A stretch of 64,000 nucleotides of DNA from JBHHUI01 sp965248775 (GCA_965248775.1 OZ252150.1:3658001-3722000); one strand, 5' to 3'. Counted from the first letter of the stretch, positions 26,602 through 35,325 are shown. Numbers and translations: made by a program. Notes: generated from the letters alone by a model not told the origin.

Positions 26602-27441
26602 TCACGCGTTGGGCGTTTCTGCAGGCAAAGAATAGATTTCCAGGTCATCGAATACGACGGTGAAATTGGTTGTCGAGCCGGAGCCGATCCAGATGCCAAA
26701 CCGCCCACCCCTGAAACGCTCGTCTGTGACTCCCCAAATGTAATTGTCGTTTATAAATAAGTCCAACTGGGCAGCACGCCCGCGCACACCGAGCACATTG
26801 ATAGCCCCCACGCTGTCATCGATGAATTCGCTCTCCGTCCAGTCATTCAAAGCTTCTAGGCTCCCGCCAACGATTCGATAAAGGCGGAATTGTTTTTCAC
26901 AGTTCACCAGGAATAGGTTGTAATTGACGCCGTCCTGCAGACGGAAGATCAAGCCGTATCTGTCATTAGTCCGGCAAGGTCCCACGACCTGCGTTGAGAT
27001 GTGTGTATAAAAATCATCGGCTTGCCGTCCGGTGATTCGAAAGGCGAAGGTGTCAATATTTTTCTGTGTGAAGGTTAGGACATTATCGCTGACTGTGACA
27101 ACATTTGTATCTGTTTCGCCAACTGCCCACGGCCCAGCCTGCTCGAATGTCTCAGCGAAAATCAGGTCGCCGAGCACAAGTTCACTCGGATCGACGGTGG
27201 GTGTCGGTTTGATGACTGGTGTAGATGTGATGGTCGGCGGAGCAGCAGTCGTGGGAATGATTGTCGCGACCGGGGTGCTCGTGGGACGGTCAGCGGACAG
27301 AACACTGGTTGGCGGCGCTTCGGCAGCCAAGGTTGCGCTGACCGAATTTTCGACCACATCAGTGCGTGGCGAACAGGCGCTCATTGCAAGCATACCCAGA
27401 GCTAGCCAAAGTAACCCATTTTTGATCTGCCCTGTTCTCAT
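26602..27441 (-). CDS. Lipoprotein with LamG/3-keto-disaccharide-hydrolase-like domain
   Basis: 279 residues from the ATG at 27441, chosen so that the protein begins with a lipoprotein signal (LLWLALGMLAMSACSPR); the frame stays open about 100 bases further up. A Thr/Pro linker (about 40-85) is followed by a concanavalin-like domain: FAETFEQAGPWAVG, YGLIFRLQDGVNYNLFLVN, LGVRGRAAQLDLFINDNYI and FDDLEIYSL. Such domains bind or cleave carbohydrates, but no catalytic residues are evident. It is a paralogue of the next gene upstream, from which it is separated by 79 bases containing a hairpin. Confidence 0.78.
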   Translation of the reverse strand: MRTGQIKNGLLWLALGMLAMSACSPRTDVVENSVSATLAAEAPPTSVLSADRPTSTPVATIIPTTAAPPTITSTPVIKPTPTVDPSELVLGDLIFAETFEQAGPWAVGETDTNVVTVSDNVLTFTQKNIDTFAFRITGRQADDFYTHISTQVVGPCRTNDRYGLIFRLQDGVNYNLFLVNCEKQFRLYRIVGGSLEALNDWTESEFIDDSVGAINVLGVRGRAAQLDLFINDNYIWGVTDERFRGGRFGIWIGSGSTTNFTVVFDDLEIYSLPAETPNA

Positions 27442-27470
27442 TTCAAGGAAGCAAACTGTCCAGCAGCAAG

Positions 27471-27500
27471 CGCGGGCAGAAGGATGATCTCCTGCCCGCG
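27471..27500. repeat. Intercistronic hairpin between the two paralogous lipoprotein genes
   Basis: CGCGGGCAG (27471-27479) is complementary to CTGCCCGCG (27492-27500) around a 12-base loop. No T-run follows on the minus strand, so it may be a processing or stability element rather than a terminator. Confidence 0.6.
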
Positions 27501-27520
27501 AAAATGTCAGTGCAATTCTG

Positions 27521-28441
27521 CTACTGCGTAATTGGGTACGCAATCAAGTCATCGAAGACACCCGTGAGTTCCGGTGTGAGCTGCGTGCCCACATACATGC
27601 CAAAACGTCCTTCGGCGAAACTACCATCAGTCACAGTTGTCAGGAACTGTTCATTGACAAAAAGGCTGATCTGGTCACCAGTTGCGCGCACCCCAAGCTG
27701 ATTGGTCGCATCGAATTTTAGGATGGCAGCTGAGGGTGTCCACGGTAGCACAGTTTCGAAGATACCGTCCACGTAACGCATCAAGCGGAATTGAGCATCA
27801 CATGAAACACCAAACAGATAGAAGTTGAAATTGTTGACGACGCGGAAAGTCAAACCATAGTTATCGCCGGCCTTGCACGGGCTGATGGTCGCCGTGCCCT
27901 GGTAGTAGAAGTCGCTGCCGCGTCGTCCATTAAATGCCCAGTTCACGCGTTCTGTGCGACTGACTGTGAGGACATACTGTTCAGAGACAATTGCACCTGA
28001 GGCTGTGCTGTCAGCGAACTCTTCCCAGTAATCGGGCAGGAGAAAGTCTTCTTCGAAGAGCGGTGCAGAACTGGCCCCCGCAAGAGGATCAACCGGCGAA
28101 GTGGACGTCTCGGGCTCCGGTGTGATTTGTTCTTCGGCATCACTGGATGGTTCTTCTGCCCCAGTTTCCACGGCTGCTGTTATCAGTACTTCGACCGGGA
28201 CTTCAACGGTCACAGGTACTTCGACCGGCACCTCTATGGTCACTGGCACTTCGACCGGGACTTCAACGGTCACAGGTACTTCGACCGGAACTTCCACAGT
28301 GACGATTTCCGGTGGAATAGAAGCAACCGTTGCATTGACCTCTGCCTGTACAGTTGCCGCCACATCAGCGGGGTTAGCTCCCCCGCCGCAGGCTACAAGA
28401 AGAAAAGCACTCAGCAGTAACCCGAATGATAAATACTTCAT
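27521..28441 (-). CDS. Lipoprotein with VEVPVEVP repeats and LamG-like domain
   Basis: 306 residues. A lipoprotein signal (LLLSAFLLVACGGGAN, Cys18), a short Ala-rich helix, then the extended repeat VEVPVEVPVT in about four copies, an acidic linker and the same LamG-like domain as the downstream gene (FEEDFLLPDYWEEF, YGLTFRVVNNFNFYLFGVS, LGVRATGDQISLFVNEQF, FDDLIAYPI). GAGGAG precedes the ATG at 28441. The repeat probably forms a stiff spacer holding the domain away from the membrane. Ligand unknown. This gene and 26602-27441 are a tandem duplication. Confidence 0.8.
   Translation of the reverse strand: MKYLSFGLLLSAFLLVACGGGANPADVAATVQAEVNATVASIPPEIVTVEVPVEVPVTVEVPVEVPVTIEVPVEVPVTVEVPVEVLITAAVETGAEEPSSDAEEQITPEPETSTSPVDPLAGASSAPLFEEDFLLPDYWEEFADSTASGAIVSEQYVLTVSRTERVNWAFNGRRGSDFYYQGTATISPCKAGDNYGLTFRVVNNFNFYLFGVSCDAQFRLMRYVDGIFETVLPWTPSAAILKFDATNQLGVRATGDQISLFVNEQFLTTVTDGSFAEGRFGMYVGTQLTPELTGVFDDLIAYPITQ
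28188..28307 (-). repeat. 30-bp coding minisatellite (VEVPVEVPVT)
   Basis: Four 30-base units at 28188, 28218, 28248 and 28278. Units one and three are identical and the others differ at a few bases. Each unit encodes ten residues, so copy-number change would keep the frame. Confidence 0.85.
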
Positions 28442-28500
28442 AATCCTAATCTCCTCTATGGTGATACAACCCGTGTGCAGATTTGAGGTGCACCAGGTAC

Positions 28501-28727
28501 CTAGGGATATAAAACGACTTTGCCGCTGTTCCCGGAAAGCATTACATCAAAGGCCTGCTCGTAATCTTCTAGATCGAAATGGTGCGTCACGAGTGGTGCA
28601 AGATCAACTGCACCCGCGCGTAGCAGACCACGTAACTGATACCAAGTCTGCCAGAGATTACGCCCCGAAATTCCCGTCACCTTGGCTGCTTTGAAGATAA
28701 TATGATGGTTCCAGTCAAACGTAAATG
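28501..28727 (-). pseudogene. tdh: L-threonine 3-dehydrogenase, C-terminal fragment (IS-disrupted)
   Basis: 3' part of a threonine dehydrogenase gene, cut by an IS1-family element at 28728-29546. Removing the element and one copy of the 8-base duplication joins GVAPGPFT to FDWNHHIIFKAAKVTG in frame. The fragment carries the typical C-terminus (GISGRNLWQTWY, HHFDLEDYEQAFDVMLSG, KVVLYP). Confidence 0.9.
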
Positions 28728-29546
28728 GGTAGTGGTTACATGTTGACTGATGAGTCTGGAAAAAGTAAGTTGTTGGCCTGCCAAACAGAGGAGCGCCAAA
28801 ATGATCCAGAGTGTCATCACGCATGAGTGTTCAAAGTGCAGGAGCCTCAACATTGTCAAGAATGGTACAGACTATAAAGGCGGTCAGAAGTTTCATTGTC
28901 TCGATTGCGCCGCTTATGGAATGTTGGAACCGCAAAGCCGTTCTTATCCTGAGTTCATCAGAGAATTTGTCCTACGCACCTATCGAGAGCGAGCCAGTAT
29001 GCGCGGCATTGAGCGCATCTTTGGCATCGCGCGGCAGACATTAGCACGCTGGATTCTGGAGAAGGCCGGCGCTATGCCGAACCTGGCTGACACTTTAGAA
29101 ACCGTAAAAACGGATGATGTGCTGGAATTGGATGAATTATGGTCATTTGTACGCACAAAAAACGATAAACGTTGGATATGGGTCGCGCTGTGTCGGCGCA
29201 CGCGCCAAGTGGTGGCCTATTTTATTGGCGACCGCAGTGAAAAAAGTTGTCGCGCGTTATGGAAATCCATCCCAGCATCCTACAAAGCGTGTTGCTCCTT
29301 CAGCGACTTCTGGCACGCTTACCAGAAGGTTTTACCAAACGACACTCACCAAAGTGTCGGCAAAGAAAGCGGCCAGACATCTCACGTGGAACGCTGGAAC
29401 AACACCTTGCGCCAGAGACTGGCTCGCTTCGTGCGCAAAACTCTTTCTTTCTCCAAGTCCGACGTTTACCATGAAGCTGTACTCAAGTTGTATCTCCATT
29501 ACTACAATACAGCGTGGTCCCCATCAGTTACCATGTAACCACTACC
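28728..29546 (+). mobile_element. IS1-family insertion sequence, intact, with target duplication
   Basis: 819 bases. Terminal inverted repeats GGTAGTGGTTACATG (28728-28742) and complement (29532-29546), with a further partial match inward (TGACTGATG against CATCAGTTA). An 8-base target duplication CGTAAATG flanks it at 28720-28727 and 29547-29554 (one further G is ambiguous), as expected for IS1. It carries one intact transposase gene, so the insertion is probably recent. Confidence 0.93.
28801..29538 (+). CDS. IS1-family transposase
   Basis: 245 residues from the ATG at 28801 (AGGAG at good spacing). N-terminal zinc ribbon (CSKC...CLDC), helix-turn-helix (MRGIERIFGIARQTLARWI), then the DDE catalytic part: DELWSFV, FSDFWHAYQKVLP and SHVERWNNTLRQRLARFVRK. 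It is a single-ORF variant instead of the insA/insB frameshift pair of IS1 itself. The stop codon lies inside the right terminal repeat. Intact and probably active. Confidence 0.93.
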   Translation: MIQSVITHECSKCRSLNIVKNGTDYKGGQKFHCLDCAAYGMLEPQSRSYPEFIREFVLRTYRERASMRGIERIFGIARQTLARWILEKAGAMPNLADTLETVKTDDVLELDELWSFVRTKNDKRWIWVALCRRTRQVVAYFIGDRSEKSCRALWKSIPASYKACCSFSDFWHAYQKVLPNDTHQSVGKESGQTSHVERWNNTLRQRLARFVRKTLSFSKSDVYHEAVLKLYLHYYNTAWSPSVTM

Positions 29547-30347
29547 CGTAAATGGGCCAGGTGCGACACCCAACAGGGCTGCTTCACCACCCGGTTTGAG
29601 AAGCTTGAAGCCCTGATCAATGGCGGACGGCGCCCCGGATGTTTCGAGAAGGACATCAATGCCCTCGCTATCCGTGCTGATAATCTCAACCACATCCTTG
29701 CGAGCATCAACCGCCATATGGGCGCCGAGCTGGCGTGCCAAGTCTAAGCGGTACGGACTCAGGTCGGTGGCATAGATCGCACGCGCACCGGCGGCACGAC
29801 AGACGGCAATCGTCATTAACCCCACCGGGCCGCAACCAGTAACGAGCACCTTTTTGGCCGACACGTCGGTGGCAAAAGCAGTGTGGACTGCGTTGCCGAA
29901 GTTTTCCTGCAAGACGGCGATCTCAACCGGCATATCCGACGGATTCGTCCACGCGTTCTGGGCGTCGATGGCGATGTATTCTGCAAAGCAACCATCGCGG
30001 TCGATGCCGATTAAGCGTGTGTTCTCGCACAGATGGCCGTTTCCAGTGCGGCAATATTGGCAAGTGTTATCGATCACGTGGCTTTCGAGGGATACAAAGT
30101 CACCGAACTCTGGCTCCGTCACCATTTTGCCGCGTGCAACCACGTCGCCACAGACTTCATGGCCCATGATAAGTGGTGGTTTTATGCGGCTGGCCGCCCA
30201 CTCATCCCAATTGTAAACGTGCAAATCAGTACCGCAGATCGACGTTGCGCGTACTTTCACCAATACTTCCTGCGGGCCCGGTTTCGGAACCGGGCGCTCG
30301 GCCATTTCAAATCCAGGGCCTGCATGCGGCTTCACGATAGCCCGCAT
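29547..30347 (-). pseudogene. tdh: L-threonine 3-dehydrogenase, N-terminal fragment (IS-disrupted)
   Basis: Zinc- and NAD-dependent threonine dehydrogenase, converting threonine to 2-amino-3-ketobutyrate. Features: ATSICGTDLHVYNWDEW with catalytic Cys, GHEVCGDVV, Rossmann motif VLVTGCGPVGLMTIAV and LLETSGAPSAIDQGF. The structural zinc loop has only three cysteines (TCQYCRTGNGHLC); alignment by spacing places Asp where the first normally lies. The start is MRAIVKPHAG at 30347. Together with 28501-28727 it would make about 340 residues, but the IS1 insertion truncates it near codon 267. It is divergent from the endonuclease III gene across 148 bases of shared promoter region. Confidence 0.9.
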
Positions 30348-30495
30348 TGTCCGGGGCAGGGCAATTTTTGCGTTTATGTCTACAAAGGCTCCTTGCCAGC
30401 AAGTATTGTAACATGCTCCCTCTTCGCAATTTCCCACTGCTGCCCATTCATTCCCATAGTGTTAGCGTGGTATTTCATGAGAAAATGTCTACAAG

Positions 30496-31179
30496 ATGGA
30501 GACTGCCTCCCTGCGCCGAAAAGCTCGCCGCGTGCATGAAATACTGCTGGATTTCTTTGGGGAACCCGAGTGGGGCAACCCGCTGCCGCCACTGGATGAG
30601 CTTGTCTCCACGATTCTTTCACAAAACACAAACGATACAAATCGCGACCGTGCCTTTGAAGCGTTGCGGGAGAAGATGTCTACATGGGAGGCTGTACGCG
30701 ATGCGCCCTTGGCCCAGGTCGTAGAAGCTATTCGACCAGCTGGACTGGCAAACCAGAAAGGCCCGCGTATCCAAAAGATATTGCGGCAGATTTCAGAAGA
30801 GCGTGGTCAACTGGATTTGGATTTCCTACGGGAGTGGTCGCCGGAGGAGGTCCGCGCTTGGCTAACACGCTTTCATGGCGTCGGCCCCAAGACTGCCTCA
30901 ATCGTGATGCAATTCTCACTCGGTATGCCGGCTTTCGCCGTGGACACCCATGTGCAGCGCATTACGGGCCGACTCGGACTGCGCCCAGAAAACATGAGCG
31001 CTGACACTACCCACGCCCATATGGAAAGTCTGCTACTTCCTGATACGTATGGGGTGGCACACATGAATTTGATCCGGCTTGGGCGGGAAATCTGCAGGGC
31101 CAAGAGACCGAACTGCCCAAATTGCCCATTGCGCCGAATGTGTTTGTTCTATAAGAATGGTGGTACAAACGCGATATGA
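30496..31179 (+). CDS. nth: Endonuclease III-like DNA glycosylase/AP lyase
   Basis: 227 residues. Helix-hairpin-helix with catalytic Lys (FHGVGPKTASIVMQF), GPD loop with catalytic Asp (AFAVDTHVQRITGRLG) and the C-terminal [4Fe-4S] motif C-x6-C-x2-C-x5-C (CRAKRPNCPNCPLRRMC), all complete. It removes oxidised pyrimidines in base-excision repair. It overlaps the downstream histidine-kinase start by four bases (ATGA), so the two are translationally coupled, an unusual pairing. Confidence 0.9.
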   Translation: METASLRRKARRVHEILLDFFGEPEWGNPLPPLDELVSTILSQNTNDTNRDRAFEALREKMSTWEAVRDAPLAQVVEAIRPAGLANQKGPRIQKILRQISEERGQLDLDFLREWSPEEVRAWLTRFHGVGPKTASIVMQFSLGMPAFAVDTHVQRITGRLGLRPENMSADTTHAHMESLLLPDTYGVAHMNLIRLGREICRAKRPNCPNCPLRRMCLFYKNGGTNAI

Positions 31180-31532
31180 CTGCCCCAATTACCACACCTG
31201 CATCACTTCCCGACGACCGGCTGGCCGCGCTCTATCGTGTCTCACAGGCGCTTGGTGCTTCACTCGACCTTGACGAAGTACTGCTGCAGGTCATGGATGC
31301 TGCCATCGAGTTGTCCGGTGCAGAACGAGGCTTCCTGATGCTGTTCGACGATGGTGTTGAGACCCTGGAATTTCGAGCGGCGCGCAATGTGGATCGTGAA
31401 ACGCTCGATGAAGCCGATCTCGAGATCAGCCGCTCCGTCGTGCGGGAGGTTGCTAAAACAGGAACCGGCATCATTTCAATCAATGCACAACAAGACCCAC
31501 GTTTCTCAGAGCAGGAGTCGGTCGTGCATTAA
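31176..31532 (+). CDS. GAF histidine kinase, N-terminal fragment before an in-frame TAA
   Basis: 118 residues of GAF domain (LGASLDLDEVLLQVMDAAIE, AERGFLMLFDDG, GIISINAQQDPRFSEQESVV) ending at TAA 31530-31532. The same frame resumes with GLRSIMAAPLQARGQVIG, exactly the rest of a GAF domain, so this is the front of the kinase at 31548-32870. An aromatic residue is usual at the stop position in such domains. The product is truncated as sequenced. Confidence 0.85.
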   Translation: MTAPITTPASLPDDRLAALYRVSQALGASLDLDEVLLQVMDAAIELSGAERGFLMLFDDGVETLEFRAARNVDRETLDEADLEISRSVVREVAKTGTGIISINAQQDPRFSEQESVVH

Positions 31533-31547
31533 GGGCTTCGTTCAATC

Positions 31548-32870
31548 ATGGCAGCCCCCTTGCAAGCACGCGGCCAGGTGATTGGCGCTATCTATGTCGA
31601 TAACAAGATAAAAACCGTCATGTTCCAACAGGACGAACTGGATTTGTTGGAAGCCTTTGCAACACAGGCTGCGGTCGCGATTGAAAATGCTCGTCTCTAC
31701 TCCCAAACTGATCAAGCGCTGGCGGAGCGCGTCGATGAGCTGCAAACTATGCAGCAGATCGACCGCGAACTGAATCTGTCGCTCGATTTCGAGCGAGTGC
31801 TTGGATTGACCTTGGATTGGGCGAAGCGTTCCACAGGTGCTGGATCGGGCTGGATTGCTGTGTTGGAAACAGAGGCAGACAAGCGAGGGTTACACATCAT
31901 TGCTGGAACCGATGCTGGTAAGCAATTGCAACTCGATAGCCCGTACATTCAGCAGGCACTGGCGACCATCGAACCCCTCTCGCTCACCGACGGCGAGGCT
32001 GGTCCTTGGCAATTGGTTGCCCCGGTAAGGCGCGAGGAAGAAGCCGTTGGTCTGATCGGACTCACCCGTACAGGCTCAGCGTTCTCAGAAGATGCGAGCA
32101 GTTCCCTGGCCCGTTTGGCTGACCATGCGGCCAGTGCAATTTGCAATGCGCGCCTTTACGATCAAGTCATCGCCGCCAATGAAGCGAAAAGTCATTTCGT
32201 TTCCATCGTTACGCACGAGCTGCGCATTCCGATGACATCCATCAAGGGCTATACCGATATTCTCAATACCGGCGCCGTGGGTGAAATCAATGAGCAACAG
32301 CAGCAATTTCTGCAAATCATTCGCAACAACGTCGACCGCATGGCGGCACTCATTTCAGACCTGTCAGATATTTCGCGCATTGAGAGCGGACTCTTTAGCC
32401 TGGAAATGGCAACTGTGGATTTGGTGGAATGCATTGAAGAAACAATGCAGGCATTGCGTCCTCAACTGGAGAGTCGCTCGCAATCCTGTACATTACAGGA
32501 CGCGGGAGACCTGCCCAAAGTCCGGACAGACCGGGCACGCTTGATCCAAATCCTGACCAACCTGATCAGCAATGCAAATAAATATACCCAGGATGGGGGA
32601 CAGATTACTATTGCCGCGCAAGTGGAAGATGAGTTTGTGCGCATTGACGTAATCGATAACGGGATTGGCATGAGTGAGGCAGATCAAGCCAAACTATTTG
32701 AACAATTCTTTCGCTCAGAGAACAATGACGTCCGTAATCAGCATGGCTGGGGCCTTGGGCTGCATGTGACCAAACGTATGGTTGAAGAGCTCGGCGGAGA
32801 AATGCGTGTGCGCAGCAAATTGGGTGACGGAAGCACATTTAGCTTTACAGCGCAAAGCGTTGAGCAATGA
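31548..32870 (+). CDS. GAF-GAF-HisKA-HATPase sensor histidine kinase
   Basis: 440 residues as an open frame from ATG 31548; the true gene starts at 31176 and is split by the TAA at 31530-31532. Remainder of the first GAF (GAIYVDNKI), second GAF (about 60-190), HisKA with phospho-acceptor His in VSIVTHELRIPMTSIKGY, N box in LTNLISNANKYTQ, G1 DNGIGMSE and G2 GWGLGLHVTKR. It has no transmembrane segment, so it is a cytoplasmic sensor. No cognate regulator is adjacent. The kinase core alone could still be made from the internal ATG. Confidence 0.88.
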   Translation: MAAPLQARGQVIGAIYVDNKIKTVMFQQDELDLLEAFATQAAVAIENARLYSQTDQALAERVDELQTMQQIDRELNLSLDFERVLGLTLDWAKRSTGAGSGWIAVLETEADKRGLHIIAGTDAGKQLQLDSPYIQQALATIEPLSLTDGEAGPWQLVAPVRREEEAVGLIGLTRTGSAFSEDASSSLARLADHAASAICNARLYDQVIAANEAKSHFVSIVTHELRIPMTSIKGYTDILNTGAVGEINEQQQQFLQIIRNNVDRMAALISDLSDISRIESGLFSLEMATVDLVECIEETMQALRPQLESRSQSCTLQDAGDLPKVRTDRARLIQILTNLISNANKYTQDGGQITIAAQVEDEFVRIDVIDNGIGMSEADQAKLFEQFFRSENNDVRNQHGWGLGLHVTKRMVEELGGEMRVRSKLGDGSTFSFTAQSVEQ

Positions 32871-32966
32871 GCGCGACGCCGCCTGCTGTGCGTGGGTTGG
32901 CAGTAATGTTGATCTAACGCAGATCGCGTATTCTGAAGTAGTGATTAAATTGATAGGGAAGGTAAG

Positions 32967-34025
32967 ATGAGTACTGGTACACCAACATTGTCAAAGACTG
33001 TCAACCGCCGTGATGCGCTCTGGCTACTGCTTACGTCTGGAGCTGCCCTGTTTGGCGGGGGATCATTAACATGGGGACTGCAACGCGATGAAGCCGTGCG
33101 GTCGGCAGAGACTCGGGCGAACTCGCTTGCGCAAACACTGGCAAATTCTGGTGGGCGGATCGCTGAATTGTCGGACACGATGCGTGCTGCTGAAACCGAA
33201 ATTGTACGGCTGGCTACAGCGCTGGCAGAGTCGCAAGGGCTTGTCGCCCAAAAACCAAACGAACTGGCAGGTGCGCAGAGTCAACTTGGTGCAGTTCAGA
33301 TCGAGGTGGAATCGTTACGGGCACAATTGGAGGAGTCGCAGGTACAACGAATCTCGCTCGCCGGTCTCGTCGGTATGTTGGAAAGTCTTGACAATATCGG
33401 CCTGGATGACATTGTGCGCACTGGCCTGACCGCGCTTGCGGGTGCCTGGGCAGGCCTTGGCGGGCTCGCTCTTCTACTACAGAGCGCCGAAGAATTTGCA
33501 CGCGGGCTCCTGGATGAATTTGACGAAACAATTTCTGGCCTGCGCGAAAAAGTTCTCCGCGGTGGAAAGTTGCTTTCTTCCATTCGCCTGGATGTCGAAC
33601 GAATCGAAACAGCCTCAGCGCAGGCCGTGCTAAGCGTTGGCCCGTTGTTTGAGCCTGTTACCCAGTTTGCAACCTACGTGATCGAGCAGATTCCATTCGA
33701 CGTGAGTGCCCCCTTTGAGAACACAATGGGCTTGCTTCGCCGTTTGCTGAACAGTGTGCCGCGCACCATCAGAAACCTGGAGCAGCTGATGGTGCAGCCC
33801 GTCGAGCGTTATCTTGGTCAAAATGAGCAGGGCTGGAATGCAGCTCTGACGACACCATTACGAGAACAAGTACTGGCACCCGTGTCTGAATTTCTCGATG
33901 GTTGGGGGCAGGCCGATATGACATTCAACGAAAAAGTTCTCTCACCAACAAACGCAGCACTGGAAAAGCGCGCTGCGGCTTTTAAAGAAATCGCAGATTA
34001 TAAAACCCAGCACCATTTGAACTAA
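32967..34025 (+). CDS. Coiled-coil protein with N-terminal membrane anchor, unknown function
   Basis: 352 residues. A positively charged start with NRRDALWLLL and a hydrophobic segment (to about 38) could be a signal anchor or a weak Tat-like signal. Residues about 45-130 are a long heptad-rich coiled coil. A hydrophobic Gly/Ala/Leu stretch at about 150-172 (LTALAGAWAGLGGLALLL) may be a second membrane contact, followed by helical sequence to the end. GGGAAGG precedes the ATG. It is followed 11 bases later by a membrane-protein gene, so the two probably work together. No family recognised. Confidence 0.75.
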   Translation: MSTGTPTLSKTVNRRDALWLLLTSGAALFGGGSLTWGLQRDEAVRSAETRANSLAQTLANSGGRIAELSDTMRAAETEIVRLATALAESQGLVAQKPNELAGAQSQLGAVQIEVESLRAQLEESQVQRISLAGLVGMLESLDNIGLDDIVRTGLTALAGAWAGLGGLALLLQSAEEFARGLLDEFDETISGLREKVLRGGKLLSSIRLDVERIETASAQAVLSVGPLFEPVTQFATYVIEQIPFDVSAPFENTMGLLRRLLNSVPRTIRNLEQLMVQPVERYLGQNEQGWNAALTTPLREQVLAPVSEFLDGWGQADMTFNEKVLSPTNAALEKRAAAFKEIADYKTQHHLN

Positions 34026-34036
34026 AATAGGCTTTC

Positions 34037-34681
34037 ATGGCAAAGCAAAAGCTCCAGTCCGGCAGACGCTATTCACTTGTGCTCTATGAGCGCCTGTTTG
34101 AGACTCTGCGAGGACGAGCACTCTTGCTGGCAGTGCTTACCTACGGATTGTGGCTGATTGCTATCGACATCCCGTTCTTGGCTCAGCGCGATTGGTTGCT
34201 CTGGATAGTCATCGCCATCGCCGGCTTCCTTTTCTTGTTCAGCTATTTCGGGCCGGCGCTGTCGTTCGTACAATGTCGCCCGAACTATCTCCTTGTAAGT
34301 ACTCCGCTGTATCGGATGGCGCTCTCGTACGGTCGTATCCGCAACGTGCGCCCTACAAATTTCACAGAGTCCTATCCCAGCGAGCAGCAAAAATGGAGTG
34401 ACCGTCGCTTCCTGCGCTCGCTCTTACGTTATACGGACGCCGGACAGTTAACAGCCATCGAAATTGAATTGAAGAAATTCCCGCTGCCCAGACGCTGGTT
34501 ACAGTTGTGGCTAAACCGCTATATGTTTTCAGTGAAGATTGATGGGCTACTGCTGCTTACACGTGGATGGATGAATTTTAGCCGCGACGTGGAGAGCTAT
34601 CGCGGCGAATATAGGTATAGACGTGCGAAGGGACGCCGCCCCAAGGCCGGACCGTCCATAAATCCCTTTGCGGACTGGTGA
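34037..34681 (+). CDS. Two-helix membrane protein, PH-domain-like
   Basis: 214 residues. Two transmembrane helices near the N-terminus (LLAVLTYGLWLIAIDIPF; LLWIVIAIAGFLFLFSYFG) are followed by a soluble part (CRPNYLLVSTPLYRMALSYG, then RIRNVRPTNF) resembling bacterial PH-like domains found after membrane hairpins. The tail is strongly basic. Co-transcribed with the coiled-coil gene upstream. Function unknown. Confidence 0.7.
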   Translation: MAKQKLQSGRRYSLVLYERLFETLRGRALLLAVLTYGLWLIAIDIPFLAQRDWLLWIVIAIAGFLFLFSYFGPALSFVQCRPNYLLVSTPLYRMALSYGRIRNVRPTNFTESYPSEQQKWSDRRFLRSLLRYTDAGQLTAIEIELKKFPLPRRWLQLWLNRYMFSVKIDGLLLLTRGWMNFSRDVESYRGEYRYRRAKGRRPKAGPSINPFADW

Positions 34682-34701
34682 TTGATCATTCGAGAGCCAA
34701 G

Positions 34702-34746
34702 ATTAAGATTGGTCAATGGCCAATCTTAATTCCCAAATAATTTTTT
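34702..34746. terminator. Terminator hairpin between convergent genes
   Basis: Perfect 11-bp stem ATTAAGATTGG (34702-34712) with its complement at 34720-34730, seven-base loop, and a T-run at 34741-34746 on the plus strand. It lies between the convergent stops at 34681 and 34754. Confidence 0.65.
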
Positions 34747-34753
34747 CAACGCG

Positions 34754-35308
34754 TCAATCTGTAAATAATGGCAGATGTCCGAGGGCGATAACGTTCACCC
34801 ATTTGGAGCGTTCCCCCTCGGTGAAGATCGCCGCCTCTGCCACGACATTTGCCTTCGCCTTGTCGAGTACGAGTCGCATGCCTTGTAAGGTAGAGCCGGT
34901 GCTGATCACATCATCGATCAGTACGACATCGCGGCCCTTGATAAAGTCGAGGTCTTTCTCGTCCAGGAACAGAGTCTGCGGCATGCCGGTCGTGATAGAT
35001 AGCGTTTCAGCTTCAATGGCCGCGCCCATATAAGGCTTGTAGGCCTTGCGGAGAACCACGTAGCGTTTTCCGGTTTCGACAGAGAGCGCATGGATAAGTG
35101 GAATACTCTTGGCCTCTGCAGTTATGAGGGCTTCGTATTCGAGACCTTTGAGTTTGGCAGCCAATGCACTCGCGGCGGCCTGGACTAACTCTGTATCTCC
35201 CAGAATATTTAGAATTGCGATCCGCAATCCGGGCTGTACTTCAAACAAACGGAGTTCGCGTTTGACTCCGGCGATCTCCACCGGATAAACATCTTGTTTC
35301 TTCACCAT
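34754..35308 (-). CDS. Purine phosphoribosyltransferase (adenine/xanthine type)
   Basis: 184 residues from ATG 35308, chosen for GGGGAGAG just upstream. The PRPP-binding motif VVLIDDVISTGSTLQGM is complete, preceded by ITAEAKSIPLIHALSVETG and VVLRKAYKPYMG, the pattern of Apt/Xpt-like enzymes. It would salvage purine bases with PRPP. The sequence is closer to the adenine/xanthine group than to pyrimidine (PyrE/Upp) enzymes; the exact base is uncertain. The palindrome at 35326-35340 lies just upstream. Confidence 0.82.
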   Translation of the reverse strand: MVKKQDVYPVEIAGVKRELRLFEVQPGLRIAILNILGDTELVQAAASALAAKLKGLEYEALITAEAKSIPLIHALSVETGKRYVVLRKAYKPYMGAAIEAETLSITTGMPQTLFLDEKDLDFIKGRDVVLIDDVISTGSTLQGMRLVLDKAKANVVAEAAIFTEGERSKWVNVIALGHLPLFTD

Positions 35309-35325
35309 GGTCTCTCCCCTAGCGT

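Noticed and set aside
28188..28307. CRISPR-like array
   Set aside because: Units are contiguous with no spacers and encode an in-frame protein repeat.
29514..29747. Small plus-strand ORFs opposite tdh and other long genes
   Set aside because: They are out-of-frame shadows of well supported genes and show no recognisable protein motifs.
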